A stretch of 54,107 nt of DNA from an uncultured Bacteroidota bacterium (GTDB taxonomy: Bacteria > Bacteroidota > Rhodothermia > Rhodothermales > UBA10348): the NCBI GenBank assembly GCA_937877085.1, contig CALEEY010000044.1:1-54107 (forward strand), written 5' to 3'. Positions 25,691-34,793 of the stretch are shown here, piece after piece. A program made the position numbers and the translations under genes. The notes below the pieces were generated by a model. It was not told where the DNA came from and did no database searches. It saw nothing but the letters and a program-made list of their open reading frames with translations. Position 1 is the stretch's first letter. Each line of letters opens with the position of its first letter.

Positions 25691-28576
25691 CTACAACTTG
25701 AAGTTGCGTAGCGTATAGGTAAAGTTTAGGATGATGTAGCGGCCCAACACGTTAGAAGAACTGTCTTCCACGTAAAACTCGGTAATATTGCGAGATACGT
25801 TGGTACTCTGATTCAGCAAGTCGGCTAATATCAACCGGACTTCTCCGCCATTGCCTTGCAAGAATTTGTAGCCCAAAGCAGCATTTAGCAGAAAAGACGT
25901 ATTGTCAAATCCTTCGCCCAAACCACCCAACTTGTTGTAGGCCAAGCTCGTTTCTAAGACCAACGATTTGGTCGGCATGGCAGTCACTTTTCCAGTGGCC
26001 CGGTAGCTGGTGTAATCTGAATTCAGATCAGGATAGATGGAGTTTTCAGAGATGTTATAACTGAAGTTCTGAGAAAGCGTAAAGTCAATCCGTTCGCTGA
26101 TATTGGAGCTCAGAACCAGGCCACCGTTTAATCCTTTTTGGTTGGAAAGATTGTCCTGGCCATTAATTACCCCAGGCGTTTCTGACCAGTTAACTCCAGC
26201 GTTAACGTTCATATTGCTCTTAATGAATGGTGCAGGTCTGCCTAGCGTTATAAAGGATCGGAAGCTCTTGTAGCCGTCCACATTGATCGGACGCGAGAAC
26301 TGCGACCCCTGCAGCAAAGGAACCCCTCCTTCCAACACCATGTCTCGCTCAGCGATCAAGGATTCGCTACCAATTTGGTTATTGCTGAACGTCATCGAAG
26401 CAAAGCCAAAGAAAATCGAGCCCGTTTGAAGGTTCGTCGTATTAAAACGGGTGGAGAGCACATTGGTAAAGGACTGGTCGAGGTCTGGATTTCCAGAGGA
26501 CAGTATGAGCGGATTACGATTGTCTATTACATCCTGTAACTGTGAAATGGATGGTGTATTCGTGCTGGTACGATAGGAAAAGCGAAGTGATTTTTGTCTT
26601 GAATTTCCAATCTGGACATCCACGTTCGGCATAATGTTGGTGAACGAACGGTTTACATCGAATGCCAATGGAAACGTCTGGTCACCGGTTAGACTGACAT
26701 TCTGAACGTCTGCACCCGCCGTAATACGAACGGATTCTTTCCGAATGGAATAGCTTAGTCCACCTCGTTGCGTGAACACTTGGTTGTCAAATTGACTCGA
26801 AAGCGCCGGATCCAGCACATTATACAATCCCGTTCTGAGGTCAATAGTATTCGCCAATCGCTCGGAATCGTTGTTGTTAAGTGAAGGAGAATAGTTTAGT
26901 TGAAGTTGACCCGTCTCGCCGATCTGATCGGTATAGGACAACCGAGCAGAATACGACGTCCCGGTAACATCACTATCCGTAATCTGATCAATAACCTGGT
27001 CACGCGATCCATCATCAAAAAACAAATTCGAAGAAACCTGAGCGTTGTTACCAAGCGATGAATTGGCCCCAGCGTTTAGGTTTAACGAAACCGTGCGTCC
27101 CCGTTTATCGAACCCTAATCTGTATAGAAGCCCTGCGCCCGCATTGTAGCCCGAATTATCAGAAACGTAGTTATTGGTCGTTTCGCTCAGCATGGCTGCC
27201 GTATCCAGCACGTTGGTTCCAAACAAATAGCTAGAAGCCGTGTTACTTTGCGTTGAAAAACGAGGGGTGAAGATCAACGAGTTTTTGGGGTTGATCGTGT
27301 ACTGCACCCGACCGTTAAAACGGTGATTGGTGTTGTCGGACGCAGACGTATTGTTTTGATTATAAAACTGACTTGCGCCTCCCGTTAAGTAATATTCGCG
27401 ATCCAACAGAGAAGCACTGGAATTGTCCGAAGCATTGAGGAAGTAACTTCCTGTAACAGACAATTTGGGACCAAATGAGTCGGAATAATTGACGCCCACG
27501 GCGTGAGTGGTGTTTAGACCCCCTTGATTCCCCACTAGAAAGCTCCCGGTGTTTCCGCCACCGCCGCCGCCCCGGGTAAAGCCGCCACCGTCTCCTCCAC
27601 GATCGCCACCGCGATCGCCGCCACCACCACCGCCGCCGCCAGAAGGTCTAGGAGGAGGGCCGCCTTGTCCGCCGCCGCCAAATCCACCCCGTCCGCCGCC
27701 GCTTTGCCCGGTTACGCCCAATAGGTCGTCAATGGCGAAGTTTTGTTGATTGACGTTGTTGGACATTCCAATGATGGAAATGCGACGATCCTGGTCAAAA
27801 ATGTTGATATTTCCACCACCGATATAGCGTTCATCCGAGCCATATCCACCATAAACTTTTCCAAATTGACCGTTACTTTTGCCAGTAAGCGTCACGATGT
27901 TAATGGTTTTCTCGGTAGCGGTGTCTTCAAATCCCGTAAACTGTGCCTGGTCGCTTTGGCGGTCATACACCTCAATTTTATTGATAATCTCAGAAGGGAG
28001 GTTCTTGAGCGCTGCCGCCGGGTCTGTGCCGAAAAACTCGCGCCCGTCAATCAATACGCGGGTAACCGTTTCGCCTTGCGCGGTCACCGTTCCACCATCC
28101 ACCGTAACGCCCGGAAGTTTTGCAATTAAGTCTTCGGCCGTAGCGTCTGGATTAACCTTAAAGGCTGCGGCATTAAAAACGGTTGTATCGCCTTTGACTT
28201 CAACCCGCTCTTGCACGGCTTCGACCCGAACCTCGTCTAATAACATGGTGTCAAATTCCATTTCGACCAAACCGATATCGGTTTGGCCGCTAGACACCGT
28301 AACGCGTTTGGAAACGCTTACATATCCTATGAAAGACATTTTGACGTTATAAGCGCCCGCGCCTTTCACCATGAAGTTAAATCGGCCTTCATTGTTGGTA
28401 GCTTCACCATATTGCAGCGTGGAATCTGCTGCAAACGATGCGACGACGTTTACCCCAGGTAAGGACGTACCGGTCTTCTCGTCAATAATACGCCCAGAAA
28501 TGGTCGCGCTCTGGGCAGTTGCCTGACCAAAAGTCAGAATGGCAAGAAGTAGAAATAACAGTACCGTTTTCATCAT
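25691..28576 (-). CDS. TonB-dependent receptor-like outer-membrane protein with regulatory-like N-terminus
   Basis: A 961-residue outer-membrane beta-barrel. After a signal peptide (VLLFLLLAILTFGQATAQ) there is a carboxypeptidase-regulatory-like domain (SGRIIDEKTGTSLPGVNV, near residues 25-115), then a TonB-type plug (KVNPDATAEDLIAKLPGV, GETVTRVLIDGREFFG). The remainder is barrel strands of the OMP_b-brl_3 type. A very Gly-rich insertion (GGGRGGFGGGGQGG..., about residues 290-345) with Arg, Asp and Pro lies in the barrel region; its codons are almost all GGC/GGT. The C-terminus TYTLRNFKL ends in hydrophobic residues, as barrels do. Transported ligand unknown; no SusD-like partner is adjacent. 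The gene converges with the DUF2911 gene. Confidence 0.93.
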   Translation of the reverse strand: MMKTVLLFLLLAILTFGQATAQSATISGRIIDEKTGTSLPGVNVVASFAADSTLQYGEATNNEGRFNFMVKGAGAYNVKMSFIGYVSVSKRVTVSSGQTDIGLVEMEFDTMLLDEVRVEAVQERVEVKGDTTVFNAAAFKVNPDATAEDLIAKLPGVTVDGGTVTAQGETVTRVLIDGREFFGTDPAAALKNLPSEIINKIEVYDRQSDQAQFTGFEDTATEKTINIVTLTGKSNGQFGKVYGGYGSDERYIGGGNINIFDQDRRISIIGMSNNVNQQNFAIDDLLGVTGQSGGGRGGFGGGGQGGPPPRPSGGGGGGGGDRGGDRGGDGGGFTRGGGGGGNTGSFLVGNQGGLNTTHAVGVNYSDSFGPKLSVTGSYFLNASDNSSASLLDREYYLTGGASQFYNQNNTSASDNTNHRFNGRVQYTINPKNSLIFTPRFSTQSNTASSYLFGTNVLDTAAMLSETTNNYVSDNSGYNAGAGLLYRLGFDKRGRTVSLNLNAGANSSLGNNAQVSSNLFFDDGSRDQVIDQITDSDVTGTSYSARLSYTDQIGETGQLQLNYSPSLNNNDSERLANTIDLRTGLYNVLDPALSSQFDNQVFTQRGGLSYSIRKESVRITAGADVQNVSLTGDQTFPLAFDVNRSFTNIMPNVDVQIGNSRQKSLRFSYRTSTNTPSISQLQDVIDNRNPLILSSGNPDLDQSFTNVLSTRFNTTNLQTGSIFFGFASMTFSNNQIGSESLIAERDMVLEGGVPLLQGSQFSRPINVDGYKSFRSFITLGRPAPFIKSNMNVNAGVNWSETPGVINGQDNLSNQKGLNGGLVLSSNISERIDFTLSQNFSYNISENSIYPDLNSDYTSYRATGKVTAMPTKSLVLETSLAYNKLGGLGEGFDNTSFLLNAALGYKFLQGNGGEVRLILADLLNQSTNVSRNITEFYVEDSSSNVLGRYIILNFTYTLRNFKL

Positions 28577-28809
28577 CGTTCAATTGTTGGGAGACAATCC
28601 CCTTCTGGATTCCAATACAGGCCGTAGTGGGTTGCGAACAGCGGTTAGACGCAGTGGTCATTCATTCAATTCCGGCGCAATTCCACGTCATTTTGACTTT
28701 AGGACGATTACACACATTTGTGATGGTTCGTGACACTTTTGTGACAAATTGGACTAGGTACGGGGCGTCTAAAAACGCAATAAAAAGCCACTTAGAAACC
28801 TCGGAAATT
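28577..28809. other. Region between receptor gene and small secreted ORF
   Basis: This ~230-base stretch holds the promoter of the minus-strand receptor gene. I see no gene; the 149-residue plus-strand ORF of the track is mostly shadow upstream of 28810. A repeated TTTGTGA (28726 and 28738-28744) is visible around CACACATTTGTGATGG/CACTTTTGTGACA, similar to a CRP-like half-site, but this is only suggestive. Confidence 0.3.
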
Positions 28810-28968
28810 ATGCGTCCACTTTTACAACGGATTCCCCTCTTGCGCCTCGTAATCCTTCTGGTGATGCTTTTTTACGCAGATATTGCCACAGCTCAGCAGA
28901 CGTATGTGGAGGGCATCTTTTCTGCGTTCAGCCTCTCGGTTACCAGCTTACCGTTGCTTAAAGAGTAA
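28810..28968 (+). CDS. Possible 52-residue secreted peptide or gene remnant
   Basis: The end of the track ORF can be read from ATG 28810 as a 52-residue product with a signal-peptide-like start (LLRLVILLVMLFYADIATAQ, an AxAQ-like cleavage site) and only ~22 further residues. Such a shape suits either a tiny exported peptide or the N-terminal stump of a lost secreted protein. The last 11 bases overlap the convergent desaturase-family gene. No ribosome binding site is visible. Weak support. Confidence 0.3.
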   Translation: MRPLLQRIPLLRLVILLVMLFYADIATAQQTYVEGIFSAFSLSVTSLPLLKE

Positions 28969-30169
28969 AAACAGATTCCCGCCAAACGAAAAAGAGTCCT
29001 AATAGGCTTAAAAAGGCATAAATAACTGTTGATACCGTCAGGTACGGGGCGGAAAAGAAGACCAAGGCGGCCAACGGTACGGCTACGAGGCGAACTATTT
29101 CTAAAAACACGACCCAGTTTCGCTTGGATTCAAAAAAGAAGCTAAAGAGGATCATGGTCGAGACAATCCAAATCGCCAAAAAAGCCTTGATCGGTGGTTG
29201 AAGCTGTGCGAATTGAAAAAGGAAGTAGGCGATGGGGCCTAGAGAAAGCAGAAACTGCGCCAGCAAATACCGATGGGCCTTAGAACGGACATTCTCGTTA
29301 TATTTTTGATGTACGTCCCCAGCATAGGGTTGAGCCGTATACCCCACCATATACTCCGGTTGCCACCCTGGCTTATAAAAAAGCATCTTCAGCTTATCCG
29401 AAAAAGATCGAGCTTTGGGCACCGATCGGGCCAAATCCAAGTAGTGAGACACATTGGCGTACAACGGATTCCAGCTATTTAGAGGTTTGGTTATGCCATA
29501 ATCGGGTCGTTCCTCTTCGCCCGTAAACGTCCCAAATAGGCGATCCCAGACAATGAAGACACCTGCATAGTTTTTGTCTATGTACTTGGGATTTCTGCCA
29601 TGGTGCACGCGGTGGTGAGACGGCGTATTCATGATCCACTCCAATGGCCCTAGGCGATCAATGTGCTCCGTGTGAATCCAAAACTGGTACAACAGATTCA
29701 GGCCTCCCACAAAAACCAATTGGACTGGACTGAATCCCAACAAGGCCAGGGGTAAATAGAATGGAAAGGACCAAATGAACGACGTGGCACTTTGTCTCAA
29801 AGCAACCGAAAGATTGAACTCCTCACTTTGATGGTGAACGACGTGCCCTCCCCAGAAGAGGCTGACCTCATGTGCAAACCGATGACTCCAGTAATAACAG
29901 AAATCGTAGGCTACAAAAAGAACGACAAAGCTGAGCCATCCATCGGGAATCGTGAAGACCGCAAAGAACTCGAAAACAACCGTGTAGATGCCAATGGTAA
30001 CTAGTTTTCCAAATACACCGGTCACTTGATCCAAAGCACCGAGATTGATATTGGTAATGGCATCGTTTAAGCGGTACGTCCGACGGTTGGTGAATCCCTC
30101 AAACACCAGTTCAAAGGCCATCAACAGAAAATAAATCGGAATGGCAAGGATTACGGGATTTAGATTCAT
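28958..30169 (-). CDS. Sterol desaturase / fatty acid hydroxylase family protein
   Basis: Integral-membrane di-iron hydroxylase of the sterol-desaturase superfamily (fatty acid or sphingolipid-like C-H hydroxylation, or carotenoid ketolase-like chemistry). The His boxes are HRFAHE, HVVHHQSEEFNLSVALRQS and SHHRVHHGRN, with HTEH between them, in the order that defines the family. It has about eight to ten hydrophobic segments over 403 residues, longer than the minimal family, with an extra C-terminal membrane block. Substrate not known. It is divergent from the PLP decarboxylase gene and shares an 89-base promoter region. Confidence 0.93.
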   Translation of the reverse strand: MNLNPVILAIPIYFLLMAFELVFEGFTNRRTYRLNDAITNINLGALDQVTGVFGKLVTIGIYTVVFEFFAVFTIPDGWLSFVVLFVAYDFCYYWSHRFAHEVSLFWGGHVVHHQSEEFNLSVALRQSATSFIWSFPFYLPLALLGFSPVQLVFVGGLNLLYQFWIHTEHIDRLGPLEWIMNTPSHHRVHHGRNPKYIDKNYAGVFIVWDRLFGTFTGEEERPDYGITKPLNSWNPLYANVSHYLDLARSVPKARSFSDKLKMLFYKPGWQPEYMVGYTAQPYAGDVHQKYNENVRSKAHRYLLAQFLLSLGPIAYFLFQFAQLQPPIKAFLAIWIVSTMILFSFFFESKRNWVVFLEIVRLVAVPLAALVFFSAPYLTVSTVIYAFLSLLGLFFVWRESVFTL

Positions 30170-30258
30170 TCAATCAATATGCGTAATTGGGTAGGCCTTC
30201 TTGGTGTAGTTTAATGCTCAGTACGACACCGGACAAACTCATATAGTAAGACCTTGGA

Positions 30259-31761
30259 ATGACGCAGCAGAATCGACTTTCGGAGCGGTTAGTCACCCTG
30301 AAGAACAAAAGCTTGCCCCTTGACCCGGATGCTGCCATACGGGCAGAAATCGGTCATCTGGTTGATTCATACGTTGAGGAATATTTATCGGACGTGGACA
30401 CCGCACCGGCCTTTATAGGGGAAGACGAAGCGTCGAATGTGTTGGAATCTTCCTCCAGTGGCGTCCCGATACAAACGTTACCGGGATTTGTTGAGGATGG
30501 AATGGGTCTTGCAGCTACCCTCAGCCTGTTGAAAACCGAGGTAGACAGACCAGGCATTGCCACTACCTCTCCCCGCTTCTTCGGATATATCCCGGGCGGC
30601 GGTCTGTACTATTCGGCCGTGGCCGATCTGCTAGCATCCGTCACCAATAAGTATGCGGGCGTTTATTTTGCCAGTCCCGGTGCGGTCCGAGTCGAGGATC
30701 AGTGCCTCGACTTCCTAGCGGAATTGGTGGGTTACGGAGCAGGTTATGGAGGATATTTATCTTCCGGGGGAAGCCTGGCCAATTTTACCGCCGTGGTTGC
30801 GGCCCGTGACTTTTACCGTGTTGAAGGTCCAAAAATCGCCCAATCGGTCATCTATTTGACGGACCACGCCCATCATTGTATCGATAAAGCCGTTCATCTC
30901 GCCGGGCTGTCGACCTGCATTGTTCGCCGAATTCCGGTAGACAATCGATATCGCATGCGCACAGATCTTCTCGAAAATCAGCTTGAAGAGGATAAAAACG
31001 CGGGATTGATTCCCTTTTTTGTGGTCGCAACCGCCGGTACCACCAATACGGGATCGGTGGATCCCCTCGAAGCCATTGGCCAGTTAGCGGCAAGGTACGG
31101 TGCGTGGTATCACATTGATGGCGCCTACGGCGCCCTTTTTGCTCTGTGCGATGAAGGAAAGGAAATGCTAAAGGGCATGGAATGGTCCGACTCGATTGTC
31201 ATGGATCCTCACAAAACCCTGTTTTTACCCTATGGCATTGGCGCTTTGTTGGTAAAAGACAAAAATAGGTTATTGGCTTCGCACGCCGTTGGCGCCGATT
31301 ACATGCAGGACGTGATTCACGTAGAGGCCACGTCTCCAGCCACCGTGTCGCCCGAGTTGACCAAACACTTCCGGGGGCTACGGATGTGGCTCCCCCTTCA
31401 AGTGGTTGGTGTGGCTCCGTTTAGAAGTGCACTCGCTGAAAAAATGCTCTTGGCTCGCCATTTTCACTCCAAACTATCTCGTGTGGAAGGATTTGAGGTC
31501 GGACCGGAGCCCGATTTGAGCGTGGTGACGTACAGATTCATACCAAAATTTGAAGATCCCGACCTGTTTAATGAGCGATTGGTACAGGCAATCCACAAAG
31601 ATGGGCGTATTTTTGTATCCTCTACGCGGCTTAACGGGGTATTTATGCTGCGCTTGGCCGTGGTCTGTTTTAGATCGCACCAAACGGACGTCGATACCGC
31701 CCTTCAGGTCTTGGATGAATTGGCCCACGCGCTTGATAATGCATCCTTTTCCACAGAGTAA
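30259..31761 (+). CDS. PLP-dependent decarboxylase (group II)
   Basis: A 500-residue cytosolic pyridoxal-phosphate enzyme of the group II decarboxylase (Glu/aromatic/Asp) family. The cofactor-binding Lys is in DPHKTLFLPYG, and the stacking/phosphate residues are in SGGSLANFTA, HIDGAYGALFAL and AGTTNTGSVDPLEAIG. The substrate (aromatic L-amino acid, glutamate, diaminobutyrate or other) cannot be read; if acid-consuming, it would suit the NhaC antiporter three genes downstream. It starts a plus-strand run of closely spaced genes (gaps of 33, 5 and -46 or +26 bases). Confidence 0.92.
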   Translation: MTQQNRLSERLVTLKNKSLPLDPDAAIRAEIGHLVDSYVEEYLSDVDTAPAFIGEDEASNVLESSSSGVPIQTLPGFVEDGMGLAATLSLLKTEVDRPGIATTSPRFFGYIPGGGLYYSAVADLLASVTNKYAGVYFASPGAVRVEDQCLDFLAELVGYGAGYGGYLSSGGSLANFTAVVAARDFYRVEGPKIAQSVIYLTDHAHHCIDKAVHLAGLSTCIVRRIPVDNRYRMRTDLLENQLEEDKNAGLIPFFVVATAGTTNTGSVDPLEAIGQLAARYGAWYHIDGAYGALFALCDEGKEMLKGMEWSDSIVMDPHKTLFLPYGIGALLVKDKNRLLASHAVGADYMQDVIHVEATSPATVSPELTKHFRGLRMWLPLQVVGVAPFRSALAEKMLLARHFHSKLSRVEGFEVGPEPDLSVVTYRFIPKFEDPDLFNERLVQAIHKDGRIFVSSTRLNGVFMLRLAVVCFRSHQTDVDTALQVLDELAHALDNASFSTE

Positions 31762-31794
31762 CCAGCCAGAGCCATCACCAGCCATCAAAAAGCC

Positions 31795-32604
31795 ATGAGC
31801 GACCCAAGACCGCCAAGTCCATTTCTTCAATTCGCTCTTCAATTGGCAGGTGCCGCAGCCGCCGAGATTATGCCGCGCTTTCAAAACGTGGTTGTGAACA
31901 CGAAAGTGGATGGCACCCCCGTCACGGAAGCCGATTTGGAAGCCGAGCGCATCATGCGCGAACTTATCCAAGCCAAGTATCCAGAACATGGCATTATGGG
32001 TGAAGAGCACCCGGAGCAAAGCAGTCAGGGTGAATATACCTGGGTTTTAGACCCCATCGACGGTACCGCGTCGTTCGCCTTGGGGATACCGACTTTTGGA
32101 ACCCTAGTCGCTCTACTCAAAAATGGGCATCCTATACTCGGCGTTATCAACCTGCCCGGCCTAAAAGAGACCGTGTATGCTGAACTGGGGTATGGGTGCT
32201 GGTACCTTAATAAGATGGGCGAACTAACCCGCCAGCACGTTTCAGCCACCACATCGTTGACCTCGGCTTACGTCTCCGCTACGGGCGTTTACAATACCGA
32301 TATCGATCCTAAAGGCGATTTGAAACGTTTCAAATTGGGAGAAGTCATTCGCCAGTCCGGTCGTTTTCGCTTTGTTGGGGACTGTTTGCAGCATGCCTTG
32401 GTTGCTAGAGGGCTTCTAGACGCAGCCCTTGATCCTGCCATGCATCCTTGGGATAATGCGGCCGTCATTCCGTGCATATTGGAAGCCGGCGGCACCGTTT
32501 CACATGGAGACGGATCGACCGAAAACTTGGTGATGGCAACGAGTTTGCTTAGTTCATCCACGCCTGACTTGCACGCTGAAATTATTTCCGTACTCAACGC
32601 CTGA
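31795..32604 (+). CDS. Inositol monophosphatase family protein
   Basis: Mg2+-dependent phosphatase of the IMPase/HisN/SuhB/CysQ superfamily, cytosolic, 269 residues. The three metal-binding motifs are in order: GIMGEEHPE (Glu pair), LDPIDGTASF (DPIDGT) and WDNAAVIPCILEAGG (WD). Substrate could be inositol-1-phosphate, histidinol phosphate or PAP. The opening TKVDGTPVTEADLEAE is typical. Tightly spaced within the operon; it precedes a small membrane protein by only five bases. Confidence 0.93.
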   Translation: MSDPRPPSPFLQFALQLAGAAAAEIMPRFQNVVVNTKVDGTPVTEADLEAERIMRELIQAKYPEHGIMGEEHPEQSSQGEYTWVLDPIDGTASFALGIPTFGTLVALLKNGHPILGVINLPGLKETVYAELGYGCWYLNKMGELTRQHVSATTSLTSAYVSATGVYNTDIDPKGDLKRFKLGEVIRQSGRFRFVGDCLQHALVARGLLDAALDPAMHPWDNAAVIPCILEAGGTVSHGDGSTENLVMATSLLSSSTPDLHAEIISVLNA

Positions 32605-32609
32605 TTCCT

Positions 32610-32876
32610 ATGAAATGGTACGATATCCTTGGGAATCTGGGCGTTCTGCTTATTATTCTGGCTTTTGCTGCCGTGCAGACAGGCAAACTCTTGCCCACTC
32701 GATTATCCTATTCACTAATGAATCTGATCGGAGCGGCGCTTATTCTAGTTTCCCTAGCCTACAATTTTAACTTGGCCTCCGCCGTAATGGAAGTCTTCTG
32801 GATTTTGATCAGCGCCGTTGGAATTGTGCAATGGATCCGGGCTCGAAAAGACTCGAAAACCAAGACTTCGATGTGA
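32610..32876 (+). CDS. Small CBU_0592-type membrane protein
   Basis: An 88-residue protein with three predicted membrane helices (LGNLGVLLIILAFAAVQ, SLMNLIGAALILVSLAY, VFWILISAVGIVQWI) ending in a Lys/Arg-rich tail. The YSLMNLIGAA pattern is like the widespread uncharacterised CBU_0592 family. Function unknown. Its last bases overlap the longest thioesterase ORF, suggesting translational coupling. Confidence 0.82.
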   Translation: MKWYDILGNLGVLLIILAFAAVQTGKLLPTRLSYSLMNLIGAALILVSLAYNFNLASAVMEVFWILISAVGIVQWIRARKDSKTKTSM

Positions 32877-32902
32877 CGCCGTTAACCAACCTGCCTAATT
32901 CA

Positions 32903-33337
32903 ATGCCTGGATATTCCTGGAATATTAAGATAGCCGCTGAGGTAATAGACGCTTACGGACACGTGAATAACGTAGCCTATGTCCAGTGGATGCAGGACAT
33001 AGCCATTCAGCACACGCAAAGCGTTGGCGGCGATCGGGTTGCCAATCAAGCCGGCATTATGTGGGTTGTTAAATCCCACGAAGTTGAGTATTTAAGGCAG
33101 GCTTTTGAAGGGGAAACGCTGCAATTGGAGACATTCATTGAAGACACGCAGCGGGCTACATCGGTAAGGAGAACTGTTTTTACCAGGATGGAGGACCAGA
33201 AGGTGGTGGCGCGCGGCCGGACCCACTGGGTCTGTCTCGATAAAGCTACCGGCCGGCCGCGCGCCATTCCTGACGAAGTAATGAACGCGTACGACCAACC
33301 CACTAACGGCAATCAAACGACAAAAAATCATGAGTAA
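32903..33337 (+). CDS. Hot-dog fold acyl-CoA thioesterase (4HBT-type)
   Basis: A hot-dog thioesterase that would hydrolyse an acyl-CoA. The catalytic signature is DAYGHVNNVAYVQWMQDIAI, the D/E-x-x-G-H-x-N-N motif of the 4-hydroxybenzoyl-CoA/YbgC type. Length 144 residues from ATG 32903; the track start at 32831 overlaps the upstream membrane gene by 46 bases, and a GTG at 32873 is another option. The end overlaps NhaC by eight bases. A downstream antiporter and an upstream phosphatase give no clear substrate hint. Confidence 0.85.
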   Translation: MPGYSWNIKIAAEVIDAYGHVNNVAYVQWMQDIAIQHTQSVGGDRVANQAGIMWVVKSHEVEYLRQAFEGETLQLETFIEDTQRATSVRRTVFTRMEDQKVVARGRTHWVCLDKATGRPRAIPDEVMNAYDQPTNGNQTTKNHE

Positions 33338-34793
33338 GACCGCCGAAGCAGTCCCAACTGGAGGTTTGAGGCGGCCTGTCACCTTTTTGCATTGCATTTT
33401 GCCGATTGCCTTTTTGACGGTAATCATCCTGTACGGGCTCATTGCGCGACCTCTGTTTCTAGGTCAAGAAGCGCTCACGCTGGAAGTTGTTTTTATTCTG
33501 GCTTCCTTTTTCTCGGTATCTGAACTCATTTTTTTGGGGTTTTCCTGGACGCAAATTCAGGATTCCGTGGTTCGAAAAATCGCCTCTGCCCTCCCCGCGT
33601 TTTTTATCCTGTTCGCCATTGGAGTCCTTATTTCGAGTTGGATGATAAGCGGCACCATTCCCATGTTGGTCTACTTTGGATTGGAATTGGTCAGCCCGCG
33701 GTATTTGTATGTTCTGTCCTTTTTAATACCGGTGGTCTTTTCTTCGCTCACGGGCACTAGTTGGGGATCGGCTGGGACCATCGGGGTCGTTCTAATCGGC
33801 ATTGCAGCTGCGTTAGGGGCGAATTTAGGAATTACCGCCGGGGCCATCATTGGAGGGGCCTACTTCGGGGACAAGATGTCTCCTCTTTCTGACACCACCA
33901 ATCTCGCCGCCCTAGCAGCCGAAGTGGATTTATTTGATCACATAAGGTCCATGATGGTAACAACCATTCCATCGGCCATTTTGGCAACCATCGGATATGT
34001 AATCTTGGGCTTTACGCACCCCCCTACGGTCCAAGCTGCTGAATTGGGATCCCTCCATCCGTTCTTGGACTCATTAAAGGTGATGTTCACCTTCAGTCCC
34101 TTATTGCTGATTCCTCCTGCAATCGTGTTGGTTGGCTCGTTAAAAAAAATGCCAACGATTCCGACCCTTTTGACATCGATCCTATCGGCTTGCGTGCTGG
34201 CCCTCGCGTTTCAGCCATACACCATTGCAGACGTGTCCAATAGCCTTTCGACCGGCTTTAATGCCTCCATGGCCCATTGGGCGACCAACCTCCCAGCTCA
34301 GACAGTTGAATTGGTTAATCGAGGGGGCCTTTACTCCATGAGTCAGGCCATTTTTGTAGCCTTTTTAGTGTTCTTTTTTATTGGTTCGATCGACACCATT
34401 AACGCCATGCCTACCGTCGTTTCGCGCGTTTTTGCATTCGCAAAAACGCGCGCAGCTACCATCGTGGCCGCCCTGGGAGCGAGCGCTCTAACCAATTCCA
34501 TGACGTCCAATCAATACGCGACCAGTTTTATTGTCGGAGACGCATTCAAAAGCAGATTCGATGACCTAAAAATACCTAGAAAGGTCCTTTCTAGGTCCCT
34601 GGAGGACTATGGTACCATGATCGAAAGCATGGTGCCGTGGACGTCAACAGCTGTCTTCATGGTAGCTACGTTGGGAGTGCCGTGGGCCGACTACTGGAAC
34701 TGGCAATTTTTAACGCTCATAAATTTAGTCATTGCTCCGACCATTGCTCTTCTGGGAATCGGATGTTTTTATGATGAGGTAGACAACGTATGA
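33330..34793 (+). CDS. nhaC: Na+/H+ antiporter, NhaC family
   Basis: A 487-residue inner-membrane antiporter that exchanges sodium for protons. The family-typical block is FSSLTGTSWGSAGTIGVVLIGIAAALG, followed by GGAYFGDKMSPLSDTTNLAALAAEVDLFDHI; the D-K-x-S-P-L-S-D-T-T-N signature is the best hallmark. About twelve hydrophobic segments fill the chain. It overlaps the start of the PLP enzyme gene as ATGA, so the two are translationally coupled. Sodium tolerance in a marine setting is the likely role. Confidence 0.93.
   Translation: MSKTAEAVPTGGLRRPVTFLHCILPIAFLTVIILYGLIARPLFLGQEALTLEVVFILASFFSVSELIFLGFSWTQIQDSVVRKIASALPAFFILFAIGVLISSWMISGTIPMLVYFGLELVSPRYLYVLSFLIPVVFSSLTGTSWGSAGTIGVVLIGIAAALGANLGITAGAIIGGAYFGDKMSPLSDTTNLAALAAEVDLFDHIRSMMVTTIPSAILATIGYVILGFTHPPTVQAAELGSLHPFLDSLKVMFTFSPLLLIPPAIVLVGSLKKMPTIPTLLTSILSACVLALAFQPYTIADVSNSLSTGFNASMAHWATNLPAQTVELVNRGGLYSMSQAIFVAFLVFFFIGSIDTINAMPTVVSRVFAFAKTRAATIVAALGASALTNSMTSNQYATSFIVGDAFKSRFDDLKIPRKVLSRSLEDYGTMIESMVPWTSTAVFMVATLGVPWADYWNWQFLTLINLVIAPTIALLGIGCFYDEVDNV

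Noticed and set aside
27549-27749. 66-residue Pro-rich ORF (plus strand)
   Set aside because: Mirror of the Gly-rich codons of the receptor gene; not a real gene.
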